DNA of 20,761 bases from a virus: IMG/VR virus record IMGVR_UViG_3300043411_000262, positions 1 through 20,761 of that record. One strand, written 5' to 3'. Of the stretch, positions 13,970 through 20,345 are shown one piece after another. The first letter of the stretch is position 1; every line of letters begins with the position of its first letter. Under the pieces are notes generated by a model that was given only the letters and a program-made list of their open reading frames with translations, was not told the origin of the DNA and did not search any database. The position numbers and the translations under genes are program-made.

Positions 13970-14674
13970 ATGTTGGGTGAACAAGTTGGTAAAGGTGCAG
14001 GCAGCGGCGAATTAACCATCAAGGTGATTCGCGGCGGTGGGAAGAAGCGGATTAACTTGCTGTCACAGTTGATGGCGTGGTTCTGGGCATGGTGGGCGTC
14101 AACCTATGTGGCACGCTGGAAGGTCAAGAACGCGTTGACCACACCCTTCCTTATTGGATGGGCGAATCATCACGCGGCAAAAGTGGCTGGCAAGTTGCTC
14201 GGCTGGAACATCGGCATATCAGAGCTACGGGCAGAGCTGATCAAAGCCGATGGCACACGCATCAATTACGGCGTGGTGAGTCATCGTGTGGTAACGAATG
14301 CTTTTATCGCCGCACTAATTGACCATTTGGATAACGCTGGCGCAACGATTTCGGCGTACAAGTATCATGGCGTTGGAACGGGCACGACAGCAGAAGCGGC
14401 GGGTGATACGGCGCTGGTGACTGAAACCACAACCGAATTGACGGTGAACAGCACACGAGCGACCGGCACACAGACGCAACCAACAGCGGCGGACTACCGA
14501 TCAACAGCCACACAAACCTTTGACGGCACGGCCGCAATCACCGAGCATGGCATTTTCAACCAAGCGGCAACAGGCGGCGGCGGGTTGATGGATCGCAGTT
14601 TGTTTAGCGCGATCAACGTGGTCAGTGGCGACGGCATCCAATTCACATACACCTATACGCAAACCGGTAGTTAA
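13970..14674 (+). CDS. Phage tail/fibre-type structural protein (234 aa)
   Basis: The N-terminus (VGKGAGSGEL, residues 6-15) copies a repeat unit of the preceding protein. It is followed by a basic, tryptophan-rich stretch (MAWFWAWWASTYVARWK, near 35-51) that could be membrane-active or a packing surface. Residues about 75-234 look like a domain common in phage structural proteins: ISELRAELIKADGTRINYG, YKYHGVGTGTTAEAAGDTAL, TEHGIFNQ..., LMDRSLFSAINVVSGDGI and a final FTYTYTQ strand. This domain is often found beside fibre or tail genes; its biochemical role is not known to me. The start ATG 13970 has AGGAG at 13957-13961 and lies 2 nt after the previous stop, so the two are co-translated. Confidence 0.72.
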   Translation: MLGEQVGKGAGSGELTIKVIRGGGKKRINLLSQLMAWFWAWWASTYVARWKVKNALTTPFLIGWANHHAAKVAGKLLGWNIGISELRAELIKADGTRINYGVVSHRVVTNAFIAALIDHLDNAGATISAYKYHGVGTGTTAEAAGDTALVTETTTELTVNSTRATGTQTQPTAADYRSTATQTFDGTAAITEHGIFNQAATGGGGLMDRSLFSAINVVSGDGIQFTYTYTQTGS

Positions 14675-14676
14675 TC

Positions 14677-14991
14677 ATGGCAACAACCGTCAACGAATAT
14701 GATGTGGGGGATGCAGTACGGGTAACCTGTTCAACTGCGACTGATGCAGGCGTGCCGACTGATCCCACGGGGTTGACGGTGCGCTATAAGGTGGCAGGTG
14801 GAACGCCGGTTGTCAAAACGTATGGGGTTGACTCGGAAGTGGTCAAAGACTCGTCAGGTGAATTCCACTTTGACATTGCGGTAACCAGTGACATGAATGG
14901 CGCATTGGTGAAATATCGGTGGGTGGCAACTGGCGCTGTTGCGGGTGCGGATGAAAAAGCATTCCAAGTGCGTCAAAGCGCTTTCTACTAA
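14677..14991 (+). CDS. Ig-like small structural protein (104 aa)
   Basis: The ATG at 14677 follows the previous stop by 2 nt. The sequence reads as one seven-strand beta sandwich: DVGDAVRVTCSTAT, PTGLTVRYKVAGG, PVVKTYG, EVVKDSSGEFHFDIAV and ALVKYRWVATG, then an EKAFQVRQSAFY closing strand. The pattern of a leading DVGDxVRV, a middle KDSSGEFHFDI and a YRWxATG element is typical of Ig-like phage structural proteins that accompany fibre or tail genes. It completes the three-gene cassette starting at 12393. It may be displayed on the virion surface; partner unknown. Confidence 0.7.
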   Translation: MATTVNEYDVGDAVRVTCSTATDAGVPTDPTGLTVRYKVAGGTPVVKTYGVDSEVVKDSSGEFHFDIAVTSDMNGALVKYRWVATGAVAGADEKAFQVRQSAFY

Positions 14992-15013
14992 GGGAATGAC
15001 GGTTATCGGAACT

Positions 15014-15087
15014 AAACCCCACCCCTAATCCCTCCCCATAGCACGGGGAGGGGAATGAAGATGTGCGATGAAAAAGGGTAGGGGTTT
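15014..15087. repeat. GC-rich nested palindromic element
   Basis: An inner stem, CCCTCCCC (15030-15037) with GGGGAGGG (15045-15052) around a seven-base loop, is enclosed by an outer stem AAACCCC (15014-15020) with GGGGTTT (15081-15087). CCCT/AGGG pairing continues inside the outer stem. The design resembles intergenic palindromes spread through some bacterial genomes. It fills the gap between the fibre cassette and the head-closure gene and could cap the upstream transcript, since T residues follow the outer stem. Confidence 0.6.
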
Positions 15088-15117
15088 TACAGTGATATTG
15101 ATGGGCGGGAGGGCTTG

Positions 15118-15498
15118 ATGCCGCGCTTTAGTTCTCGGACATTGGCGATTGTGCAACGAAACGTGAACGAGATGCTCACGGATATTTGCACGATTAGTCG
15201 TGAGACGGGGGCGACGGGTCAAATGGGCGAACCGCTGCATGTGCTGGAGGTTGTGGCGTCAGAGGTGGCGTGCCGGGTGATCCGAGCGCGTACACCTAGC
15301 AGCAGCGCCAGCCAAGTGGTGGGGAGCCAAGAGGCGATGGTGGAAGTGTACCGGTTGATTTGTCCTTCCGGAACGGCGTTTGTGACTGATGATGTGGTGA
15401 CGACTAGCGATGGCAGCGTGTACCAAGTTGTGAACGTTGAGGATAAGTTGACAGATGGCGCTTTTGCCGGGGCGGTAATGACACGGGTGCGGACGTAA
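15118..15498 (+). CDS. Head closure / head-tail joining protein (SPP1 gp16 / HK97 gp7-like)
   Basis: Closure proteins form the second ring of the connector and stop DNA leaking out. The 126-aa chain has the expected arrangement: a beta barrel of LTDICTISRETGATGQMGEP, then SEVACRVIRAR, YRLICPSG and a VTTSDGSVYQVVNVEDK strand pair, as in phage head-tail joining proteins. The start ATG 15118 follows GGGAGGG at 15107-15113; TTG 15115 is a less likely start. It is split from the adaptor gene (12004) by the fibre cassette. Neck genes continue without interruption downstream. Confidence 0.8.
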   Translation: MPRFSSRTLAIVQRNVNEMLTDICTISRETGATGQMGEPLHVLEVVASEVACRVIRARTPSSSASQVVGSQEAMVEVYRLICPSGTAFVTDDVVTTSDGSVYQVVNVEDKLTDGAFAGAVMTRVRT

Positions 15499-15534
15499 TC
15501 CGCGCCTGCCTTTCCGTGAGCATGAGGGGAAGCA

Positions 15535-15951
15535 ATGGCAGACATGAAAGTGGTGTTGGACACCAAGGGCTTGCAGCAATTAATCCGCACTGAACCGGAC
15601 AAGGTTGAGCGCTGGTTAAAAGGTGTTGCTGAAGCGATGGTGACTGACATCAAACTGAGCATGAACACATCGCCACCCGGACAAAGTTACACACGCGGCG
15701 GCATTACGCATGTTGCCAGCCAGCCCGGTAATCCTCCCAACGTGGACATCGGGACATTGAGAGCGTCGATCCGGCAAGAAAAGGCTGGAAGCATGACGTA
15801 CCAGATTAGCGATGGCGTAGAGTATGGGCTTTATTTGGAAGACGGCACGGAGAACATGGCACCACGTCCATTCATGCAACCGGCGTTTGATCGTGCCAGC
15901 AAGACGGTGGGCGAAGATGCGGCGCGTAATCTGGGACTTGAGGACGTATGA
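15535..15951 (+). CDS. HK97 gp10-like neck/tail completion protein
   Basis: This 138-aa protein carries the hallmark pairs of the HK97-gp10/SPP1 gp16.1-type family: SQPGNPPNVDIGTLRASI at about 62-79, and EYGLYLEDGTENMAPRPFMQ at 96-115, followed by PAFDRA. The N-terminal half holds a helix (KVERWLKGVAEAMVTDIKLS). The protein acts at the head-tail interface in joining tails to filled heads. ATG 15535 follows GAGGGGAAGC. The next start overlaps its stop (ATGA), so the neck proteins are made in step. Confidence 0.88.
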   Translation: MADMKVVLDTKGLQQLIRTEPDKVERWLKGVAEAMVTDIKLSMNTSPPGQSYTRGGITHVASQPGNPPNVDIGTLRASIRQEKAGSMTYQISDGVEYGLYLEDGTENMAPRPFMQPAFDRASKTVGEDAARNLGLEDV

Positions 15952-16388
15952 CGGTTGGAGCGCACGAGGCGTTGAATCAAGTGCTGATTGCCCATCTACG
16001 GAATGCATCGCCATTGTGGGGCGTGAAGGTGCAGCCGTTAGAGATTGCCAGCTCGAACCTAGAAAAGCCGTATGTGGTTTTCTTTCCGGCCAGCAACGGG
16101 CGCTTTTTGGGAAATGCCAACAAGAAACGGGCGCAAATCGTCATGAGCATCAAGGGCGTGGCGAAAGACATGGCATCGGCGCTGGCGATTCAGGAAGCGA
16201 TCACCGGCTTGTTGGATGACAGCGGGTCACAGGACATCAGCCCACGGTTGCCTTATCACGCGGGGTGGGTGGTCACAACGGTGACTGAAGATCGGGCGAT
16301 CTGGTTACAAGAACAATTCGCCGGTGCGGAAAATATTTATCACGCCGGGCATCAATATCAAGTAAACATGGAGCGACGAAATGGCTGA
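15948..16388 (+). CDS. Tail terminator / tail completion protein (gp17/DUF3168-like)
   Basis: The protein is assigned by order (directly after the gp10-like protein and before the tail tube), length (146 aa) and shape. It has an N-terminal helix (AHEALNQVLIAHLRN), a KPYVVFF strand, a central hydrophobic SIKGVAKDMASALAIQEAI helix, and beta strands near GWVVTTVTEDRAIW and YQVNMER at the end, as in terminator proteins that cap the tail tube and bind the neck. The ATGA overlap with the upstream gene is evident. The last 8 nt overlap the tube gene. Identity to a specific family is inferred, not searched. Confidence 0.75.
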   Translation: MTVGAHEALNQVLIAHLRNASPLWGVKVQPLEIASSNLEKPYVVFFPASNGRFLGNANKKRAQIVMSIKGVAKDMASALAIQEAITGLLDDSGSQDISPRLPYHAGWVVTTVTEDRAIWLQEQFAGAENIYHAGHQYQVNMERRNG

Positions 16389-16803
16389 ATATAACGGCAA
16401 TGCGATCTATTTGCGGATGAACGCGATCAATGTTGAATCTCTGTGGAAGAACATGGAGATTTCCCAAAGCATCGGTGATGAAGATGTGACCGCTGGAGCA
16501 GGGGCAGTGTGGGAAGAACACGCTGGCAAGCTGCGCGGCGCATCGGCAAAGATCACTCTGGCATACAACGACACTCAGGCAGCAACCGACATGGCAGCAC
16601 TGTACACGGCCAATTCGGTCATTGCGGTGGTATATGGTCCGGAAGGCAGCACCGTCGGCAAGCCCTGTGATTCGCGTAGTTGGTTGGTCACTGGCGTGTC
16701 TGGCCCATCCACCAACGTGGAAAAGTCGATGGTGGTGTTGGAATTTGATCTGGTGGCGACCGGAACCCCAACCAAGAATATTTTTGCTGGCGAAACGTTC
16801 TAA
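16381..16803 (+). CDS. Major tail tube protein
   Basis: The tube protein polymerises as hexameric rings around the tape measure. The 140-aa chain fits small siphophage tubes: short strands NAIYLRMNAINVESLWKNM, then the AGKLRGASAKITLAYND segment, SVIAVVYGPEG and SMVVLEFDLVATGTP, alternating strands around one helix. Its place between tail terminator and tail chaperone is the canonical one. It starts at ATG 16381 with GGAG upstream, overlapping the terminator gene by 8 nt. Tube subunits are needed in many copies; no special regulation is visible here. Confidence 0.8.
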   Translation: MAEYNGNAIYLRMNAINVESLWKNMEISQSIGDEDVTAGAGAVWEEHAGKLRGASAKITLAYNDTQAATDMAALYTANSVIAVVYGPEGSTVGKPCDSRSWLVTGVSGPSTNVEKSMVVLEFDLVATGTPTKNIFAGETF

Positions 16804-16827
16804 ATTCGCTAGCTTTGAAAGGCACAT

Positions 16828-17241
16828 ATGAGCAGCACAAAGAAACCACAACCAAAGTTTGATTTTTCGCGCGTGGGCAAGAAGTGGCAAGAAGAGTTTT
16901 CACAATCTGCCGAAACTGCGACCCGCGCCAGCTTCACCATCCAGCGGCCATTGCGCAAACAACGCCGCGATGAGGAAGACGACGATTACAGCGAATATGT
17001 GCAGAAGTTCTACGACGACAAAGAAGCGGCTGTAGATCAGGTCAAGGCGATGGGCGATGTGCAAACCAAGCTGATGGTGCAGGTGTTGGCGGATGTGCCG
17101 CGTGAATGGTTGTTGGGCAATGCGCCGGATGTGATCGATTGGAGCGATGTGGCAAGTCTGGATTACATCCAATCTGATTACTATGAAGAATTGTTGGACA
17201 TGATACGGTCAGGCGGGGCGCGAAAGAACGCAAAAAACTAG
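16828..17241 (+). CDS. Tail assembly chaperone, short form (gpG-like)
   Basis: Tail chaperones coat the tape measure during tail assembly and are absent from the finished virion. This 137-aa acidic helical protein starts at ATG 16828 (GAAAGG at 16817-16822). It contains FDFSRVGKKWQEEFSQSAE, an acidic RDEEDDDYSEYVQKFYDD stretch and a VLADVPREWLLGNAPDVIDW segment. It ends at TAG directly after an A AAA AAC slippery site, where a fraction of ribosomes should shift to -1 and make the long form. Position (tube - chaperone - tape measure) agrees. Confidence 0.82.
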   Translation: MSSTKKPQPKFDFSRVGKKWQEEFSQSAETATRASFTIQRPLRKQRRDEEDDDYSEYVQKFYDDKEAAVDQVKAMGDVQTKLMVQVLADVPREWLLGNAPDVIDWSDVASLDYIQSDYYEELLDMIRSGGARKNAKN

Positions 17242-17444
17242 CATGGGACTACTCGCTGGCGGTGAAGGCACCGGGCAGCGTGAGCTTTTATCCGGATGAG
17301 ATCAGCCGTATTCAAGATGTAGAGCTGATCCTGATGGGTGTGCAGCCAAGTGAATTGGCGGGTATGTCCCTACAAATGCGTGAAGATGTGATGGCAATCG
17401 CGCAAGCCAAAGACGCGCTTCAGAACAAGAAAATGCCAAGCTGA
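16828..17444 (+). CDS. Tail assembly chaperone, -1 frameshift product (gpGT-like)
   Basis: The zero-frame codons gcA-AAA-AAC-TAG include the heptamer A AAA AAC at 17232-17238. After a -1 slip the frame continues from 17238 (CTA) for 68 codons without a stop to 17442-17444, adding LAWDYSLAVKAPGSVSFYPD and the rest through KKMPS. The joint product is 205 aa. The downstream part has no ribosome site; its only early start, GTG 17262, would omit LAWDYSLA. The extension ends directly at the terminator at 17444-17470. A lambda G/GT-type frameshift between tube and tape measure genes is a widely conserved siphophage feature, which makes this reading much more likely than a separate gene. Confidence 0.85.
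17232..17284 (+). promoter_or_regulatory. Programmed -1 frameshift signal with downstream hairpin
   Basis: The slippery site A AAA AAC (17232-17238) abuts the zero-frame TAG. Downstream, CTCGCTG (17252-17258) pairs with CAGCG-t-GAG (17276-17284), and inside it CGGTG (17260-17264) pairs with CACCG (17269-17273) around AAGG. This gives about twelve to fifteen pairs with small bulges. The spacer of 13 nt is longer than the usual 5-9 nt for a stimulatory hairpin, so the structure may be helpful rather than essential. Confidence 0.75.
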
Positions 17445-17470
17445 ACGCTCCCAATTACGGGGGCGTTTTT
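17444..17470 (+). terminator. Rho-independent terminator after the chaperone gene
   Basis: AACGCTCCC pairs with GGGGGCGTT over nine positions (one G-U) around AATTAC, followed by TTTTTG. It starts on the last base of the frameshift product's stop codon and lies upstream of the tape measure gene, implying partial read-through or a further promoter near 17471-17546. Confidence 0.8.
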
Positions 17471-17500
17471 GTTTGGTGCGTTACCTCGTGGGGCAGATGT

Positions 17501-17533
17501 TAGGGTTGCTTTGATGATTGAGAAGCAACCTTA
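17501..17533 (+). promoter_or_regulatory. Hairpin just upstream of the tape measure ribosome site
   Basis: TAGGGTTGCTT (17501-17511) pairs with AAGCAACCTTA (17523-17533) over eleven positions (one G-U) around an eleven-base loop. The ribosome site GGAAG (17536-17540) and ATG (17547) follow at once. No U run follows, so it is not a terminator. It could protect the 5' end of a processed mRNA, or affect translation of the tape measure. Confidence 0.55.
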
Positions 17534-17546
17534 TCGGAAGCAATAG

Positions 17547-19484
17547 ATGGCAACACAAGTCGCAAGTTTGTTCGGTGTCCTAAGCCTTGATGACAAGGAT
17601 TTTAAGCGTGGTGTAAAAGACGCTGATAAGGATATGACGGGCATAGGTGATCGACTGAAAGGGCTAGGCGGTAATCTCACCAGCCTCGGCAGTGACTTGA
17701 CGATGGTGGGCGCTCCCTTTCTGGCATTTGCAGGGCTAGCCGTGAAATCGGCAGCGGATGCAGAGGCAGGAACAGCACAGTTAGAAGCGGTGTTGAAGTC
17801 AACGGGCGGCACGGCGGGTGTTACTAAAGATTCAGCGCTGGCATTGGCTTCAAAGCTAGAGAGCTTAACAACCTTCAGTGATGATGCGGTGCTAAGTGCT
17901 GAAAACATGCTGCTGACGTTCACGAACATCGGCAAAGATGTGTTTCCTGATGCCACGATGACCACATTGAACATGAGCAAAGCACTAGGGCAAGACCTTA
18001 AAAGCAGCTCTATTCAATTGGGCAAGGCGTTAAATGATCCGGTGGCGGGCATCACGGCGCTTTCACGAGTGGGTGTGACGTTTACCGAACAGCAAAAAGC
18101 CCAAATTGAAACGATGGTTAAAGCTGGCGATGTCGCCGGTGCCCAGAGGCTTATTCTCGAAGAATTGGGACGCGAATTCGGTGGATCAGCTACAGCAGCC
18201 GCGGATACATTCAGCGGGCGGCTTGAACAGATGGCAAATAAGTTTGACAACTTAATGGAGGCGATTGGCGAGAAGCTGATGCCAGTTGCCGAACAATTTA
18301 TTGATTGGGTAGGGCAAGCCATAGAGTGGTTTACAACACTTGACCCCAATATTCAAAACATCATTCTGGGCGTGGTCACCTTCATGGGGGCGCTGGCGGT
18401 TATTGGTCCAGTGATTGCAGCGGTAGGCGTTGGATTAACGGCGATCGGCGGCATTCTGGGTGCAATCGGTGGCGCAATTGCGTTTGTGTTATCGCCAATC
18501 GGCTTGGTGATCGCGGCGGTGGTGGGGTTGGCAGCGGCCTACTTCACAAACTTTGGCGGCGTGCGTGATTTCATTGATAACAATGTGCGGCCAATCCTTG
18601 AAAACGTATTCAATTGGATGGCTGGCGTTTGGGAAAACACGATTAAGCCGGGATTGGAAGCGCTGCGTATATGGTTTGTCGAAACGGCATTCCCTGCAAT
18701 CGGTAAGGCGGTCGAAGATTTCAAGACGAACATCTTTGAACCAGTCGCCACATTCATCGGCAACGTGTGGGAAAACATCATTGGTCCCGGACTTGAGAAA
18801 TTACGCGAATGGTTCATTGATACGGCATTCCCTGCAATCGGGAAAGCGGTCAATGATTTCAAGACGAACATCTTTGAACCGGTTGCCACGTTTATTGGGG
18901 ACATTTGGACACTTGTAGGCAAGGGACTAGGACTATTCTTCGATTGGATGGCAGCACCGGGCGGCGGGTTGGATCAGATTAAAGTAGCGCTGAACAACTT
19001 TAAAACCAACGTGTTAGAGCCAGTGATTAAGTTCATCCAAGATATTTGGACGAAGGTTCAGCCATTCCTAGACAGTTTCAAATCTGGAATCGCAGGGGTC
19101 TTTAATTGGATCAAAGACAATGTCATTCAACCGATTATTGATAAGGTTCAGTGGTTGATCGACACAATCCACAAGTTAGCTGGAGAACAACCGACCAGTG
19201 GGCAGATGATGCAGAATGGTTTGCCAGCCAACATGCAGATGAGCGTACCGGGGCGAGCGGGGGGCGGATCGGTGATGGGGGGTAGGCCGTATCTGGTAGG
19301 GGAGCAGGGGCCGGAACTGTTCACACCGAGTTCAAGCGGCAACATCAGCACGGCGGGTGAAACGGCGGGGATGATGGGCGGGTGGACGATCAACGGGGGG
19401 ATTCACATCCATGCCAATTCAGAAGCGGAAGGGCAATCGGCAATGCGGGGCGCGTTGGCAGCGGCACGAGCGAGGGGCTATTAA
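17547..19484 (+). CDS. Tail tape measure protein
   Basis: The tape measure sets tail length and is ejected ahead of the DNA. The 645-aa chain shows the usual order: an N-terminal helix-rich region (residues 1-260, with SLFGVLSLDDKDFKRGVKDA and DPVAGITALSRVGVTFTEQQ, typical of the family), a hydrophobic membrane-spanning-like segment (272-332), a repeat zone (361-499), and a C-terminus with GRPYLVGEQGPELFTPSSSG (579-598), common to many tape measures. Three 46-47-residue repeats start at 361, 407 and 453, the first two nearly identical (TAFPAIGKAV, DFKTNIFEPVATFIG). At roughly 1.5 angstrom per residue a tail near 95-100 nm is expected. No lysozyme or peptidase motif is evident. The start ATG 17547 has GGAAG upstream. 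Confidence 0.93.
   Translation: MATQVASLFGVLSLDDKDFKRGVKDADKDMTGIGDRLKGLGGNLTSLGSDLTMVGAPFLAFAGLAVKSAADAEAGTAQLEAVLKSTGGTAGVTKDSALALASKLESLTTFSDDAVLSAENMLLTFTNIGKDVFPDATMTTLNMSKALGQDLKSSSIQLGKALNDPVAGITALSRVGVTFTEQQKAQIETMVKAGDVAGAQRLILEELGREFGGSATAAADTFSGRLEQMANKFDNLMEAIGEKLMPVAEQFIDWVGQAIEWFTTLDPNIQNIILGVVTFMGALAVIGPVIAAVGVGLTAIGGILGAIGGAIAFVLSPIGLVIAAVVGLAAAYFTNFGGVRDFIDNNVRPILENVFNWMAGVWENTIKPGLEALRIWFVETAFPAIGKAVEDFKTNIFEPVATFIGNVWENIIGPGLEKLREWFIDTAFPAIGKAVNDFKTNIFEPVATFIGDIWTLVGKGLGLFFDWMAAPGGGLDQIKVALNNFKTNVLEPVIKFIQDIWTKVQPFLDSFKSGIAGVFNWIKDNVIQPIIDKVQWLIDTIHKLAGEQPTSGQMMQNGLPANMQMSVPGRAGGGSVMGGRPYLVGEQGPELFTPSSSGNISTAGETAGMMGGWTINGGIHIHANSEAEGQSAMRGALAAARARGY
18627..19043 (+). repeat. 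Tandem 138-bp repeats in the tape measure gene
   Basis: Copies at 18627-18764 and 18765-18902 encode almost identical 46-residue blocks and are also very similar in DNA (for example GATTTCAAGACGAACATCTT in both). A third copy, 18903-19043, is diverged (47 residues; NNFKTNVLEPVIKFIQD still matches). A whole number of codons per copy means gain or loss of a unit would change tail length without breaking the frame. Confidence 0.85.
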
Positions 19485-20345
19485 ATGAATACGTTGAAGC
19501 GCTTCGGTAGTGGCAGCAAGCTATACACGTTTCCAGCCAATTCGCAGGTGAGCTACAGCGACAACTTTGCGAGCTTGGTGACCAAGACAAGCCGGATGGC
19601 AGGCGTCAACGGGGGATTGAGCGCGTTGGGTACGGGGCGGGGACTGTCACCGATCGGGACGGTGCGAGCGGACATCTGGCTGAAGTTCAATGATTACGTG
19701 GAAGCTACCGATAATATTGCTTCGCTGCGTCAAATGGCGGATTGGGGATTGATGCCCTTGTGGCGACAACCGCTATACGGCGCTGAACAATTCTGTTGGG
19801 CAAGACTGACCGATTTACCACGTTCGGAAGATGTCAAAAACGTTCCACACAAACAGATCAAAATTCCGGTGACGTTTGAAGTACCTGATCCGTTCTGGTA
19901 TCGGACGGTAAGCGGACGCGGCTTTTTGTGGGATGACGGATCAGCACAATGGGACGATGGCACGGCCAAGTGGGATCTGTCGAGCGCTGCATCAGCCGTA
20001 CCGGGAACATTCACCTATACGCAAAACGGCAATTATTTCCTGCTCCCACGGATTCAGATTGTCAATTCGGTCAGTGATCGCCACGGGATTCGCATCAGTC
20101 GGATTGTGGACGGTGCGCCAGAGGATGACATCCGGTATAACGCCACGCTGGCAAGTGGGACGTATTTGGATATTGATCCGGCACGGCGACGGGTGAGCAT
20201 CGGACCGGTGGGCACCAACGCGATGGCAAACTTTTCAGCCTCCACGCCGGATTGGTTCCGGCTGATGCCCGGATCAAACACAATCAAGGTCCAGGCCAGT
20301 GGCAGCCTGTTTATGTATATCAGTTATTTGGAGCGCTTCATATGA
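19485..20345 (+). CDS. Distal tail protein (Dit, SPP1 gp19.1-like)
   Basis: Dit forms the hub ring at the tail tip that binds the tube and the adsorption device. Evidence: position right after the tape measure, length of 286 aa, and family-like features. These are an N-terminal beta domain with GLSPIGTVRADIWLKF (54-69), a VPDPFWYRTV turn (133-142), then a second domain with GNYFLLPRIQIVNS (182-195), LDIDPARRRVSIGP (228-241) and the WFRLMPGSNTIKV ending (257-269) seen in siphovirus tail components. Residues 148-164 hold a WDDGSAQWDDGTAKWD repeat in the linker. It starts directly after the tape measure stop with no clear ribosome site of its own, so coupling is likely. Confidence 0.88.
   Translation: MNTLKRFGSGSKLYTFPANSQVSYSDNFASLVTKTSRMAGVNGGLSALGTGRGLSPIGTVRADIWLKFNDYVEATDNIASLRQMADWGLMPLWRQPLYGAEQFCWARLTDLPRSEDVKNVPHKQIKIPVTFEVPDPFWYRTVSGRGFLWDDGSAQWDDGTAKWDLSSAASAVPGTFTYTQNGNYFLLPRIQIVNSVSDRHGIRISRIVDGAPEDDIRYNATLASGTYLDIDPARRRVSIGPVGTNAMANFSASTPDWFRLMPGSNTIKVQASGSLFMYISYLERFI

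Noticed and set aside
17262-17444. Separate 60-aa gene starting at GTG 17262
   Set aside because: No ribosome site, and the frame is open back to a perfect -1 slippery heptamer; the frameshift product explains it better.
19912-19970. WDDG repeat in Dit as an unusual binding module
   Set aside because: Short W-D-D-G repeats occur in linkers of siphophage tail proteins; too short here to claim a novel feature.
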